Source: Anaerolineales bacterium (GTDB taxonomy: Bacteria > Chloroflexota > Anaerolineae > Epilineales > JAANWY01). From it: a stretch of DNA of 7,552 nt. This document shows positions 1 to 5,200 of this stretch, one piece after another. The notes beneath the pieces were generated by a model. The model searched no databases. It was not told the DNA's origin and saw only the letters and a program-made list of their open reading frames with translations. The position numbers and the translations under genes were made by a program. The DNA lies in assembly GCA_018263655.1 (NCBI GenBank), contig JAANWY010000276.1:1-7552 (forward strand), given 5' to 3'. The first letter of the stretch is position 1. Each line of letters starts with the position of its first letter.

Positions 1-60
1 CCCCCACCGACCCCCTTTTTCCGGTCTTTTCTTGTGTAGGTACGCAGTGCCCGAGTAGCC
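1..60. repeat. Truncated copy of palindromic intergenic repeat
   Basis: Positions 1-60 match 2572-2631 without gaps at 53 of 60 positions. The shared parts include CCCCCACCGACCCC, TTTTTCCGGTCT, TGTGTAGG and GAGTAGCC. In the second copy this is the right half of a perfect 54-bp palindrome, so the left half here probably lies outside the window. The unit sits downstream of selA (minus strand) with a GC-rich arm followed by five Ts, so it may also end transcription of that operon. The repeat relation is read directly; the terminator role is inferred. Confidence 0.85.
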
Positions 61-220
61 ACTCGATACGATTTTATTTGGGTTGGCGTTACAAGTCAAC
101 AGAGAGTTTTAGCATTGATACGTGCAGAAGTCAAAAAAGCGACACCGTCTCCAGAAATTGGGGTGGACACAAGGTTCCTGGCACTGCCGTGAGCTGAGAG
201 CATTGGACGTTCCAGCTTGT

Positions 221-254
221 TGGACGCTTTGCCCTCAACAAGTTGAGGCGTCCA
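221..254 (-). terminator. Stem-loop just downstream of selA
   Basis: A 7-bp stem CCTCAAC (233-239) / GTTGAGG (242-248) with an AA loop is extended by TGGACG (221-226) / CGTCCA (249-254) across a one-sided 6-nt bulge. It begins 18 bp past the selA stop codon. No T-run follows on the minus strand, so it is not a textbook intrinsic terminator and could instead protect the 3' end of the transcript. Apart from this stem, nothing codon-like or tRNA-like was seen in 61-271. Confidence 0.35.
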
Positions 255-271
255 CAGGCAGACGATGATCG

Positions 272-1672
272 CTAGCCAGTACGTTCTTGCTGCGCGATGG
301 CTGTGGTAAGGGCGTCTAGCAGTTGTTGGTCCTGCGCGGGCAGCACCGTGCGCGGGTCCAGGAGCAGCTTGTCATCCTCGATGCGGGCAATTATCGGCGG
401 GTCGGAGGACCGTAGGGCCTCAGCGAGCGCATCGGGGGAGTCAACAACGATGGCCAGGACGAGGGTGGGCAGGGTTTCACCAGGCAACGACCCGCCCCCC
501 ACGGTTGATTCTGCCGGCTCGACTGTGACGTTTGCGCCATGAGCTCGGAGGTGGTCTGCCCAGACCTGGGCGCGTTCTTCAATCCCGACCTGCGGCGTCG
601 ACAGCATACGCCACACCGGTATTTCCTCGGTGGCCTTGCCTCGCACGTAGCTCAGCAGCGTCGCCTGCAAGCCGGCCAGCGTGGTCTTGTCCACCCGCAG
701 GGCGCGCGTCATCGGGAAGCCCCTGATCTGTTCGATAGGTTCAGCCTTCCCGACGATGACGCCGGCTTGCGGACCGCCCAATAGCTTGTCCCCGCTGAAG
801 CACACGAGGTCGGCGCCGGCTTCGATGGACGTCTGGACGGTCGGCTCTGGCATCAGGCCATAAGGCGTAGTATCCAGCAGGCTGCCGCTCCCCAGGTCGT
901 CTAGCACACGTAACCCCCGTTCGCGCCCCAGACTGACCAGTTCCTCGATGCTCGTCTGATGCGTGAAGCCCGTCACGCGGAAGTTGCTGGAGTGGACTCG
1001 CATGAGCATGGCTGTGTCCTGCGTGATGGCGCCGGCGTAGTCGCGCAGGTACGTCTTGTTCGTTGTACCGACTTCGACAAGCCGCGCCCCGCTCTGCGCC
1101 ATGACCTCCGGGATGCGGAATCCGCCGCCAATCTCCACCAATTGTCCGCGTGAGACGATGACCTCGCGGCCGCGCGCCAGCGCGCTCAGGATGAGGAGCG
1201 TAGCGCCGGCGTTGTTGTTGACCACGAGTGCCGCTTCGGCGCCCGTGAGCCGGCGCAGCAGATGGGTGGCATGGGTGTAGCGCGATCCGCGCTGGCCGGC
1301 GTCTAGATCGTACTCCAGGTTGGTGTAGCTGGCGCCGACTTCCTGCATGGCGGCCATCGCCGCTGCGCTCAGTGGAGCGCGACCCAAGTTGGTGTGGATG
1401 ATGACGCCGGTTGCGTTGATGATGGGCTGCAGCGTCGGATGGATCGCCGCGCGAACACGGTCGGCAATGCTGTCGGCGAGTTCCTCGTGCTGGATCAAAG
1501 GGAGGCCGGACAGCACGTCCTCGCGCACCTGATCGAGCACAGTACGCGCAGATTCAACGACGCTGTCGTGGCCGTATTCGGATGCCAGCGCCTGCAGCGA
1601 GGGTTCGCGCAACAGCTTGTCCACGCTGGGCAACTGACGCAGTGCTTCTTTCATAGACGTGGAAAAACTCAT
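272..1672 (-). CDS. selA: L-seryl-tRNA(Sec) selenium transferase (selenocysteine synthase)
   Basis: This PLP enzyme converts seryl-tRNA(Sec) to selenocysteinyl-tRNA(Sec) with selenophosphate, in the cytoplasm, usually as a large oligomer. The 466 residues match the family's usual 460-470. An N-terminal helical tRNA-binding region (about 1-80) precedes the fold type I domain. Visible family blocks are INATGVIIHTNLGRAPLS (about 85-102), YTNLEYDLDAGQRGSRY (116-132), NNNAGATLL (152-160), DDLGSGSLL (258-266) and SGDKLLGGPQAG (293-304), where K296 is the PLP lysine, then TRALRVDKTTLAGLQATL (322-339). The ATG start shares its A with the sortase stop (TGATG), and no strong Shine-Dalgarno is seen, so translational coupling is likely. 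A GTG one codon upstream is less likely. The stop is TAG. selB, selC and selD are not in this window. Family identity is secure; that the cell makes selenoproteins is inferred. Confidence 0.95.
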   Translation of the reverse strand: MSFSTSMKEALRQLPSVDKLLREPSLQALASEYGHDSVVESARTVLDQVREDVLSGLPLIQHEELADSIADRVRAAIHPTLQPIINATGVIIHTNLGRAPLSAAAMAAMQEVGASYTNLEYDLDAGQRGSRYTHATHLLRRLTGAEAALVVNNNAGATLLILSALARGREVIVSRGQLVEIGGGFRIPEVMAQSGARLVEVGTTNKTYLRDYAGAITQDTAMLMRVHSSNFRVTGFTHQTSIEELVSLGRERGLRVLDDLGSGSLLDTTPYGLMPEPTVQTSIEAGADLVCFSGDKLLGGPQAGVIVGKAEPIEQIRGFPMTRALRVDKTTLAGLQATLLSYVRGKATEEIPVWRMLSTPQVGIEERAQVWADHLRAHGANVTVEPAESTVGGGSLPGETLPTLVLAIVVDSPDALAEALRSSDPPIIARIEDDKLLLDPRTVLPAQDQQLLDALTTAIAQQERTG

Positions 1673-2418
1673 CACTTCGACACGTGTGGCCCCGGCGTCG
1701 GTGTAGGCGGGATGTGTGGCTTGGCAATGACGATGACGCGATGCGTGTTGGTCCGGTAGGGCCAGCAGGACACCAGTGTCAGTCGTTCATCTGAGGTGGG
1801 TGCGATCCACTGGGCATTCTGGCGCCGCTGTTCTTCTGGCGCTCCTTTCTCTTTCACGATGAAGGCGTCTTCAACCTTGTATCGGTACTCGTAGCCTTGG
1901 GCGTGTAGGTAAATCATGTCGCCGGGCGTAACCTCGGAGAGGTTCTTGAAGATTTCGCCCTTGATATTGTTGTGGCCCGAAAGCACACAGTTACCGATTG
2001 TACCGGGCAACCCCGATGATTTGTGATACCCGACGGCGTAGTCGGCCGTATCCCAGACGCTGGTGAAGTTGCCGTCGTTGCCCTGGATCACGCTCCAGCC
2101 CACTTCTGTGATGGGTGAGTCCACGCCGATGGACGGGATCACAATGCGCGAGGGTGGCGCGTCGGCCGGCGGGCGAAGTGGCGTCGGGGTGACTGTTGGC
2201 TCTGGGTACGGTGTGTGCGTCGGATAGAGTGTGTTGGTCGGATACGGCGTCGGCGTTGGTTCCGGCGGGAGCGGCGTCGGCGGGAGGGCGGTTGGTGCCT
2301 GCGCCAGCTCAGCCGGCGGATTGATCGGCCAATATTGCTGATAAAAGGCCAACCCTCCCCACGCCAGCAGAAAGAATCCGGACACCAGGAGAATCGTCGA
2401 CAATTTAACTCGGTCCAT
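1672..2418 (-). CDS. Sortase (membrane-anchored cysteine transpeptidase)
   Basis: Sortases cleave a C-terminal sorting signal of secreted proteins and join the protein to the cell envelope or to a pilin-like subunit. The 248-residue protein has a short basic N-terminus and a membrane helix (about 8-27). A Pro/Thr-rich stalk (about 42-90) with repeated PTP and YPT/YPE units follows, then the sortase barrel. The catalytic triad is visible: H149 in LSGHNN, C218 in TLVSC and R227 in NTHRVIV. A second Pro/Thr-rich tail (about 237-244) ends the protein. The ATG start has a good Shine-Dalgarno, AGGTGG, six bases upstream. It is the first gene of a unit with selA, joined by a one-base overlap. No sorting-signal substrate is in view, so class and substrate cannot be set. 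The stalk probably lifts the enzyme off the membrane. The selA pairing is odd and may only reflect co-transcription. Confidence 0.92.
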   Translation of the reverse strand: MDRVKLSTILLVSGFFLLAWGGLAFYQQYWPINPPAELAQAPTALPPTPLPPEPTPTPYPTNTLYPTHTPYPEPTVTPTPLRPPADAPPSRIVIPSIGVDSPITEVGWSVIQGNDGNFTSVWDTADYAVGYHKSSGLPGTIGNCVLSGHNNIKGEIFKNLSEVTPGDMIYLHAQGYEYRYKVEDAFIVKEKGAPEEQRRQNAQWIAPTSDERLTLVSCWPYRTNTHRVIVIAKPHIPPTPTPGPHVSK

Positions 2419-2491
2419 CAGGTTCCACCTCGGCGTATGGCATTTCGCTGCATAGTTCTCTCCGGCAGACTGCTACGTTGGTCACTACTCA

Positions 2492-2523
2492 GGCTATTGC
2501 CCGGCTACTGCCCGGCTACCGCC
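2492..2523. repeat. 11-bp tandem repeat, about three copies
   Basis: The units are GGCTATTGCCC (2492-2502), GGCTACTGCCC (2503-2513) and GGCTACCGCC (2514-2523). The array lies inside the palindromic repeat, just after its left end, and has no counterpart at the right end. It probably arose by slippage. Confidence 0.75.
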
Positions 2524-2540
2524 TTCGCAGTTAAGAAATG

Positions 2541-2594
2541 CGGAAAAACGGGGTCGGTGGGGGGCGGCCGCCCCCCACCGACCCCGTTTTTCCG
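2541..2594. terminator. Perfect 54-bp palindrome, likely bidirectional terminator
   Basis: The arms 2541-2567 and 2568-2594 are perfect reverse complements with no spacer, centred on CGGCCG. From the outside in, each arm reads CGGAAAAACGGGGTCGGTGG, then GGGGCGG. Either strand therefore gives an A-tract, an 18-bp GC-rich stem (plus G:C and loop) and a GTTTTTCC tract, which is the layout of an intrinsic terminator working in both directions. It separates the small membrane protein gene from the sortase-selA unit. The palindrome is directly visible; termination is inferred. Confidence 0.6.
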
Positions 2595-2679
2595 GTCTCT
2601 TCCTGTGTAGGCCCGAAGTGCCTGAGTAGCCTAACATTCGCTGCCCCAAGTTTAGCACCAGTGTAACGGGCGGGTCAAG

Positions 2680-2937
2680 CTAATCTCCGGTCTCCGTCTC
2701 CCGAGTTTCTCCGGGTGTTGCCGCTTCTTCTTCGGCGACCTCTTCAACATCGGACTGGGATGGTTCGGGCGGTAGTTCTGGTTCGTAGTAGAGGAACGAC
2801 ATTACGCCGAGAATGATGCCGCCCACGATGGCGATGCCCAAACCCAAATACGGATGCTGACCGATGTAGGCGATGGCTAGGAGCGAGAACAGGATCCAAA
2901 GGAGGAAGAGGTTGACGGTTCGGGTTGGAAAATTCAT
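2680..2937 (-). CDS. Small two-helix membrane protein, hypothetical
   Basis: This 85-residue protein is not recognised. It has two hydrophobic stretches (about 8-26 and 31-50) joined by a short polar turn, QHPY, and the second is rich in glycine and isoleucine. A strongly acidic, Pro/Glu-rich tail (about 52-85) follows. The shape suggests a small inner-membrane hairpin with a soluble acidic tail. The ATG start is the only sensible one, since the next methionine lies in the second helix. The Shine-Dalgarno is weak (purine-rich AGACCAGAAAA directly upstream). The stop is TAG. It stands alone: a palindromic repeat lies downstream and the REP-like pair upstream. Reality as a gene rests on the coherent membrane and acidic-tail pattern. 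Function is unknown. Confidence 0.65.
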   Translation of the reverse strand: MNFPTRTVNLFLLWILFSLLAIAYIGQHPYLGLGIAIVGGIILGVMSFLYYEPELPPEPSQSDVEEVAEEEAATPGETRETETGD

Positions 2938-3033
2938 TTTTCTGGTCTTTGTCCGTGTTTGTTTCCGTCCGTGATGATTTGTTAACCGCTCCTCAGATCA
3001 GCGGTCGATTCACGATGTGGTCAGTTTGTATCA

Positions 3034-3122
3034 TCTCAATATTTCGGGGCCATGTAGGTCGAAATGGTATTTCGACCCGACGATTTACCAAATCGTCCTA
3101 CATGCCCCCCCATATATTGAGA
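3034..3122. repeat. REP-like inverted pair (BIME-type) with GTAG feet
   Basis: Two small hairpins face each other. On the plus strand, GTAG (3054-3057) leads into GGTCGAAAT (3057-3065), loop GGT, then ATTTCGACC (3069-3077). On the minus strand, GTAG (complement of 3098-3101) leads into GACGATTT, loop GGT, then AAATCGTC (3097-3079). They are enclosed by CATGTAGG (3051-3058) / CCTACATG (3097-3104), a G4/C-run pair, and TCTCAATAT (3034-3042) / ATATTGAGA (3114-3122). A GTAG foot next to a hairpin is the hallmark of REP sequences handled by RAYT (TnpA-REP) proteins. As RNA it would fold into a three-way junction. Confidence 0.8.
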
Positions 3123-3129
3123 AGACACG

Positions 3130-3195
3130 TCAGTTTTGACTATCAGGATCGGTAATAGAGCGGATAGGACTGCCGTGTTTGATAGTCAAGACTGA
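3130..3195. repeat. Long inverted repeat abutting the kinase stop codon
   Basis: TCAGTTTTGACTATCA (3130-3145) and TGATAGTCAAGACTGA (3180-3195) pair over 16 bp, with one T-G pair that would be a G-U wobble in RNA. They are separated by 34 bp. The right arm ends directly at the TGA stop of the fructosamine-kinase-family gene. No T-tract follows on the minus strand, so it is either a non-canonical 3' end structure or the ends of a small decayed element. It is clear as sequence and uncertain in role. Confidence 0.6.
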
Positions 3196-4089
3196 TCACC
3201 GACGAAGGATGCGGTCGACGCTGGCGCCGTAGGTCTCGCCGAAGAGGTTGAGATGGGTGAGCAGGTGATAGAGTTGGTACAGCGGCCGGCGCTCTTCGTG
3301 CCCGGGCGACAGCGGATAGGTTTCGTCATACGCGTCGTAGAAGCTTGGGGGGAAACCGCCGAACAGCTCGGTGAAGGCCAGCTCGATCTCGCGGTGACCG
3401 TAGTACACGGCGGGGTCGATGAGGACGGGCCGGCTCTGGGCGTCGATCAGGTAATTGCCACCCCACAGATCGCCGTGGAGCAGCGATGGTTCTACATCAT
3501 CGTCATCGATCCAACGGTCAAGCGAGTCCATCAACTGGCGCAGTCGCCGATCCCGCTCTGGCGGCATGAGGCCTCTCTCGCGCGCTAACTGATGTTGAAA
3601 CCCCAGCCGGCACTCGCGATAGAAATCGATCCACGATGGCATCGGCGTGTTGGGCTGCGGCAGCGCGCCGATGTAGTTGTCGTGATCCAGACCGAATTCC
3701 TGGTTTGTCTTGCGATGTAGGGCCGACAGTTGCCGGCCGAAGGTCTCGCCTACGGCAGAGCGGTCGGCGTCACCTTGCTCGATCCACTCCAGCACAATGA
3801 AGGCCGGTGCATCCTCTGCACGCTCACTGTACCCGTACACGCGCGGCACGCGAACGGTATTTGGCTCGGCGAGGAGCTCCAACCCACGTGCCTCAACCTG
3901 GAAGAGGTTCGGCAGTGGCTTCGGGTTCCACTTGACGAAGTAGGCTCCCTGCCCGGTCTCGACGCGCGCCGCCTCGTTGATATCGCCACCGGAGACGCGC
4001 CGGCTGCTGCGGATGGGTGAGGGATCGCCGTCAGCGCGCAGTGTCTCTGTTATGGCTTTGGTGAGGCCGGCAGGCAGGCTGTCTCTCAA
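3196..4089 (-). CDS. Fructosamine/ketosamine-3-kinase family protein
   Basis: The family phosphorylates O-3 of ketosamines on glycated proteins. The 3-phosphate is unstable and falls off, repairing the amine. Bacterial members mostly favour ribulosamines and erythrulosamines. At 297 residues it has normal length and a kinase-like (aminoglycoside phosphotransferase) fold. Visible motifs are SGGDIN (33-38), the ATP lysine K53 in YFVKW, E66 in QVEARGLELL, GLDHDNYIG (133-141), the catalytic HGDLWGGN (205-212, D207) and IDPAVYYGHREIELAF (224-239, metal-binding D225). The start is TTG, overlapping the TGA stop of the upstream phosphatase gene by four bases (TTGA), with GAGGAAGAAGAG just upstream. 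The pairing with a low-molecular-weight phosphatase recurs in bacteria and supports a deglycation role. Substrate preference is inferred. Confidence 0.93.
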   Translation of the reverse strand: MRDSLPAGLTKAITETLRADGDPSPIRSSRRVSGGDINEAARVETGQGAYFVKWNPKPLPNLFQVEARGLELLAEPNTVRVPRVYGYSERAEDAPAFIVLEWIEQGDADRSAVGETFGRQLSALHRKTNQEFGLDHDNYIGALPQPNTPMPSWIDFYRECRLGFQHQLARERGLMPPERDRRLRQLMDSLDRWIDDDDVEPSLLHGDLWGGNYLIDAQSRPVLIDPAVYYGHREIELAFTELFGGFPPSFYDAYDETYPLSPGHEERRPLYQLYHLLTHLNLFGETYGASVDRILRR

Positions 4090-4559
4090 ATCTCTTCTTC
4101 CTCGCGGATGTAGTCGAGTAGGCCGTGACAGCCGGCTTCGACGAGATTGTAGACGCGATCGAATTTTCCCTCGTAGTACGGGTCGGGTACGTCGCGGGCA
4201 TCGACACCGTCGGCGAAGTCGAGCAGTAAGTGTGCCTTGCCATCGAGTTGCCCGTTGGGGTCGTGGCGCTGCAGGTTGTGCAGGTTCGACCGGTCCATGG
4301 CGATCACGTAGTCCGACGTCTCGACATCGCCTGTGGTTACCTGACGCGACCGTTTGCCGCTCAGATCAACGCCGCGCGCACGCAGTTCGCGCTGCGTCCC
4401 GCGATGTGGCGGTTCACCGATGTGCCAGGCCCCGGTGCCGACGGATTCGATCGCGAAGTGGCCGGCCAGGCCTTCTTGTTCTACCAAATGGCGAAACACG
4501 CCTTCGGCCATGGGCGACCGGCAGATATTTCCAAGACAGACAAAGAGTACACGAATCAC
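4086..4559 (-). CDS. Low-molecular-weight protein-tyrosine-phosphatase family protein
   Basis: The family hydrolyses phosphomonoesters through a cysteinyl-phosphate intermediate. The 157 residues carry the P-loop CLGNICRS (8-15; nucleophile C8, R14), the SVGTGAWHIGEPPH region (39-52) and the DPYY motif (126-129) with general acid D126. The GTG start at 4559 is chosen because GAGGAG lies nine bases upstream and the protein then begins IRVLFVCLGN, as usual for the family. A GTG eight codons further up lies before the ribosome binding site. The gene overlaps the fructosamine-kinase-family gene by four bases. Homologues in such pairs are known to remove the 5-phosphate from ribulosamine or erythrulosamine 5-phosphates on proteins, giving the kinase its substrate. 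That is the best-supported role here, with protein-tyrosine phosphatase activity as the alternative. Confidence 0.93.
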   Translation of the reverse strand: MIRVLFVCLGNICRSPMAEGVFRHLVEQEGLAGHFAIESVGTGAWHIGEPPHRGTQRELRARGVDLSGKRSRQVTTGDVETSDYVIAMDRSNLHNLQRHDPNGQLDGKAHLLLDFADGVDARDVPDPYYEGKFDRVYNLVEAGCHGLLDYIREEEEI

Positions 4560-4568
4560 GTAGCTTCT

Positions 4569-4574
4569 CTCCTC
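4569..4574 (-). promoter_or_regulatory. Ribosome binding site that sets the phosphatase start
   Basis: GAGGAG on the minus strand lies nine bases before the GTG at 4559. It falls inside the longer open frame that begins at 4583, which argues against that upstream GTG. Confidence 0.7.
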
Positions 4575-4607
4575 AGCAATCACGTACGTTTCTTAACTGG
4601 CGACAGA

Positions 4608-4637
4608 ATTATAGCACGTTGCCCGTCGGTCTGACAA
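4608..4637 (-). promoter_or_regulatory. Sigma70-type promoter of the phosphatase-kinase unit
   Basis: On the minus strand, TTGTCA (4637-4632) and a perfect TATAAT (4613-4608) are separated by 18 bp. Transcription would start near 4601, about 40 bp before the GTG start. Thirteen bases separate the -35 box from the edge of the neighbouring MITE-like element, so the insertion did not break the core promoter but may have replaced upstream control sites. Confidence 0.7.
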
Positions 4638-4649
4638 TAACGTACATCT

Positions 4650-4930
4650 TGGTGTTTCCTCATAAGTCCGATGTCCCAGCGGCTGTGGCGCCTAAATGCA
4701 TGGCCAATCCCCAAGACCTGTCTGCGTGCCTGTCCTGCGGACGCAGGCAGGCGCACAGGCAGGCCTGAAACAAGTTTCAGCGTCCAGGCGACGTCCTGAG
4801 CCTGTCGAAGGGTTCGAGGCCTATCTGCGTCTGCCTGTGCGTGCCCGCACGCAGACAGGTACGCCGCACAGGCAGGCATGTGCGTTTCATAAGTGACACA
4901 ACTTGACATCCAGGTTATGGGGAAACTCCA
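4650..4930. mobile_element. MITE-like element, copy A (long, nested form)
   Basis: The ends TGGTGTTTCCTCATAAG (from 4650) and CTTATGG-type sequence (complement of 4902-4930) match over about 20 of 29 positions and resemble both ends of the element at 6178-6354. The two elements also share the core CCTGAAACAAGTTTCAG (4764-4780) and a 32-bp block (4788-4819, 31 of 32 identical to 6269-6300) containing GTCGAAGGGTTCGAGG. Copy A is about 100 bp longer because an extra inverted pair, ACCTGTCTGCGTGC (4716-4729) / GCACGCAGACAGGT (4847-4860) with adjacent GCACAGGCAGG-type repeats, sits symmetrically around the core. No target duplication is visible. No coding capacity is seen, so mobility would need a transposase elsewhere. 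Confidence 0.75.
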
Positions 4931-4981
4931 ATGTGCATCCGGTGGGCTTGCCGAGTAAATTGCAAATTACTGTACGAGGTC

Positions 4982-5115
4982 GTAACTACTCAGGTGACCG
5001 GCACTTTGTCTTCGGGATCCCCAGGATGACGGGTGTTCAAAGGCCGTCTGGAGCCGATGTTTGTAAGTGCCGGTCACCTTAGCAACCTTGAGGTATGATC
5101 GCCTGAGTAGTTACA
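4982..5115. mobile_element. 134-bp MITE with GTAA ends and 8-bp target duplication
   Basis: The termini GTAACTACTCAGG (4982-4994) and CCTGAGTAGTTAC (5103-5115) are perfect 13-bp inverted repeats. They are flanked by the direct repeat ACGAGGTC at 4974-4981 and 5116-5123, so this is a real insertion. Inside, AGGTGACCGGCACTT (4992-5006) and AAGTGCCGGTCACCT (5065-5079) form a second perfect 15-bp dyad, with the right copy set 23 bp inward of the right end. IS66-family elements are known for ends starting GTAA and 8-bp duplications, so a parent of that family is inferred. There is no open frame. It lies 85 bp upstream of the PfkB-family start and may separate that gene from older control sites. 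Confidence 0.9.
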
Positions 5116-5128
5116 CGAGGTCCTGCAT

Positions 5129-5158
5129 TGGCGTTCTGGGATAGAATTTGGTAAGATA
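5129..5158 (+). promoter_or_regulatory. Possible promoter of the first PfkB-family gene
   Basis: TTGGCG (5129-5134) and TAAGAT (5153-5158) are separated by 18 bp, with a start point expected near 5165. Each box differs from consensus at two positions. It begins six bases past the right target duplication of the 134-bp MITE, so it belongs to host sequence. Confidence 0.35.
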
Positions 5159-5187
5159 GGGACTTCCAGGGAAATAAACCTTCCAAA

Positions 5188-5194
5188 AGAGGTG
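5188..5194 (+). promoter_or_regulatory. Ribosome binding site that sets the PfkB-family start
   Basis: AGAGGTG lies six bases before the ATG at 5201. The in-frame GTG at 5192 is part of this site, so it is not the start. Confidence 0.7.
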
Positions 5195-5200
5195 TCAACC

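Larger units (their letters stand above)
2485..2629. repeat. Palindromic intergenic repeat, full copy
   Basis: The unit is bounded by inverted CTACTCAGGC (2485-2494) and GCCTGAGTAG (2620-2629). Its right half (2572-2631) is repeated at 1-60. The same ACTACTCAGG word forms the termini of the 134-bp element at 4982-5115, but the interiors differ. Left of centre it carries an 11-bp tandem repeat and at the centre a perfect 54-bp palindrome. No target duplication is evident, so it is either a decayed transposon derivative or a different kind of repeat that shares end sequences. It fills the gap between the small membrane protein gene and the sortase gene. Confidence 0.8.

Noticed and set aside
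1394..1759. Plus-strand open frame antisense to selA and the sortase end
   Set aside because: There is no recognisable domain, and it lies opposite strongly conserved selA sequence.
2654..2668. GCACCAGTGTAAC as a fragment of the MITE-like ends (compare 6350-6361)
   Set aside because: The match is about 12 bp with a mismatch and half of it is target duplication in copy B. It is too short to support.
4581..4583. GTG as the start of the phosphatase gene
   Set aside because: It lies upstream of the GAGGAG site, and the family N-terminus fits the GTG at 4559.
3977..4768. Long plus-strand open frame (263 codons) antisense to the phosphatase
   Set aside because: It is very arginine- and serine-rich, runs across a convincing minus-strand gene and its promoter, and ends inside a MITE-like element. 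It is a composition-driven shadow.
4811..4819. GGTTCGAGG as a tRNA T-loop (possible selC)
   Set aside because: It is part of the repeated MITE core (also at 6292-6300). No acceptor, D or anticodon stems can be built around it.
5192..5194. GTG as the start of the first PfkB-family gene
   Set aside because: The codon is part of the AGAGGTG ribosome binding site of the ATG at 5201.
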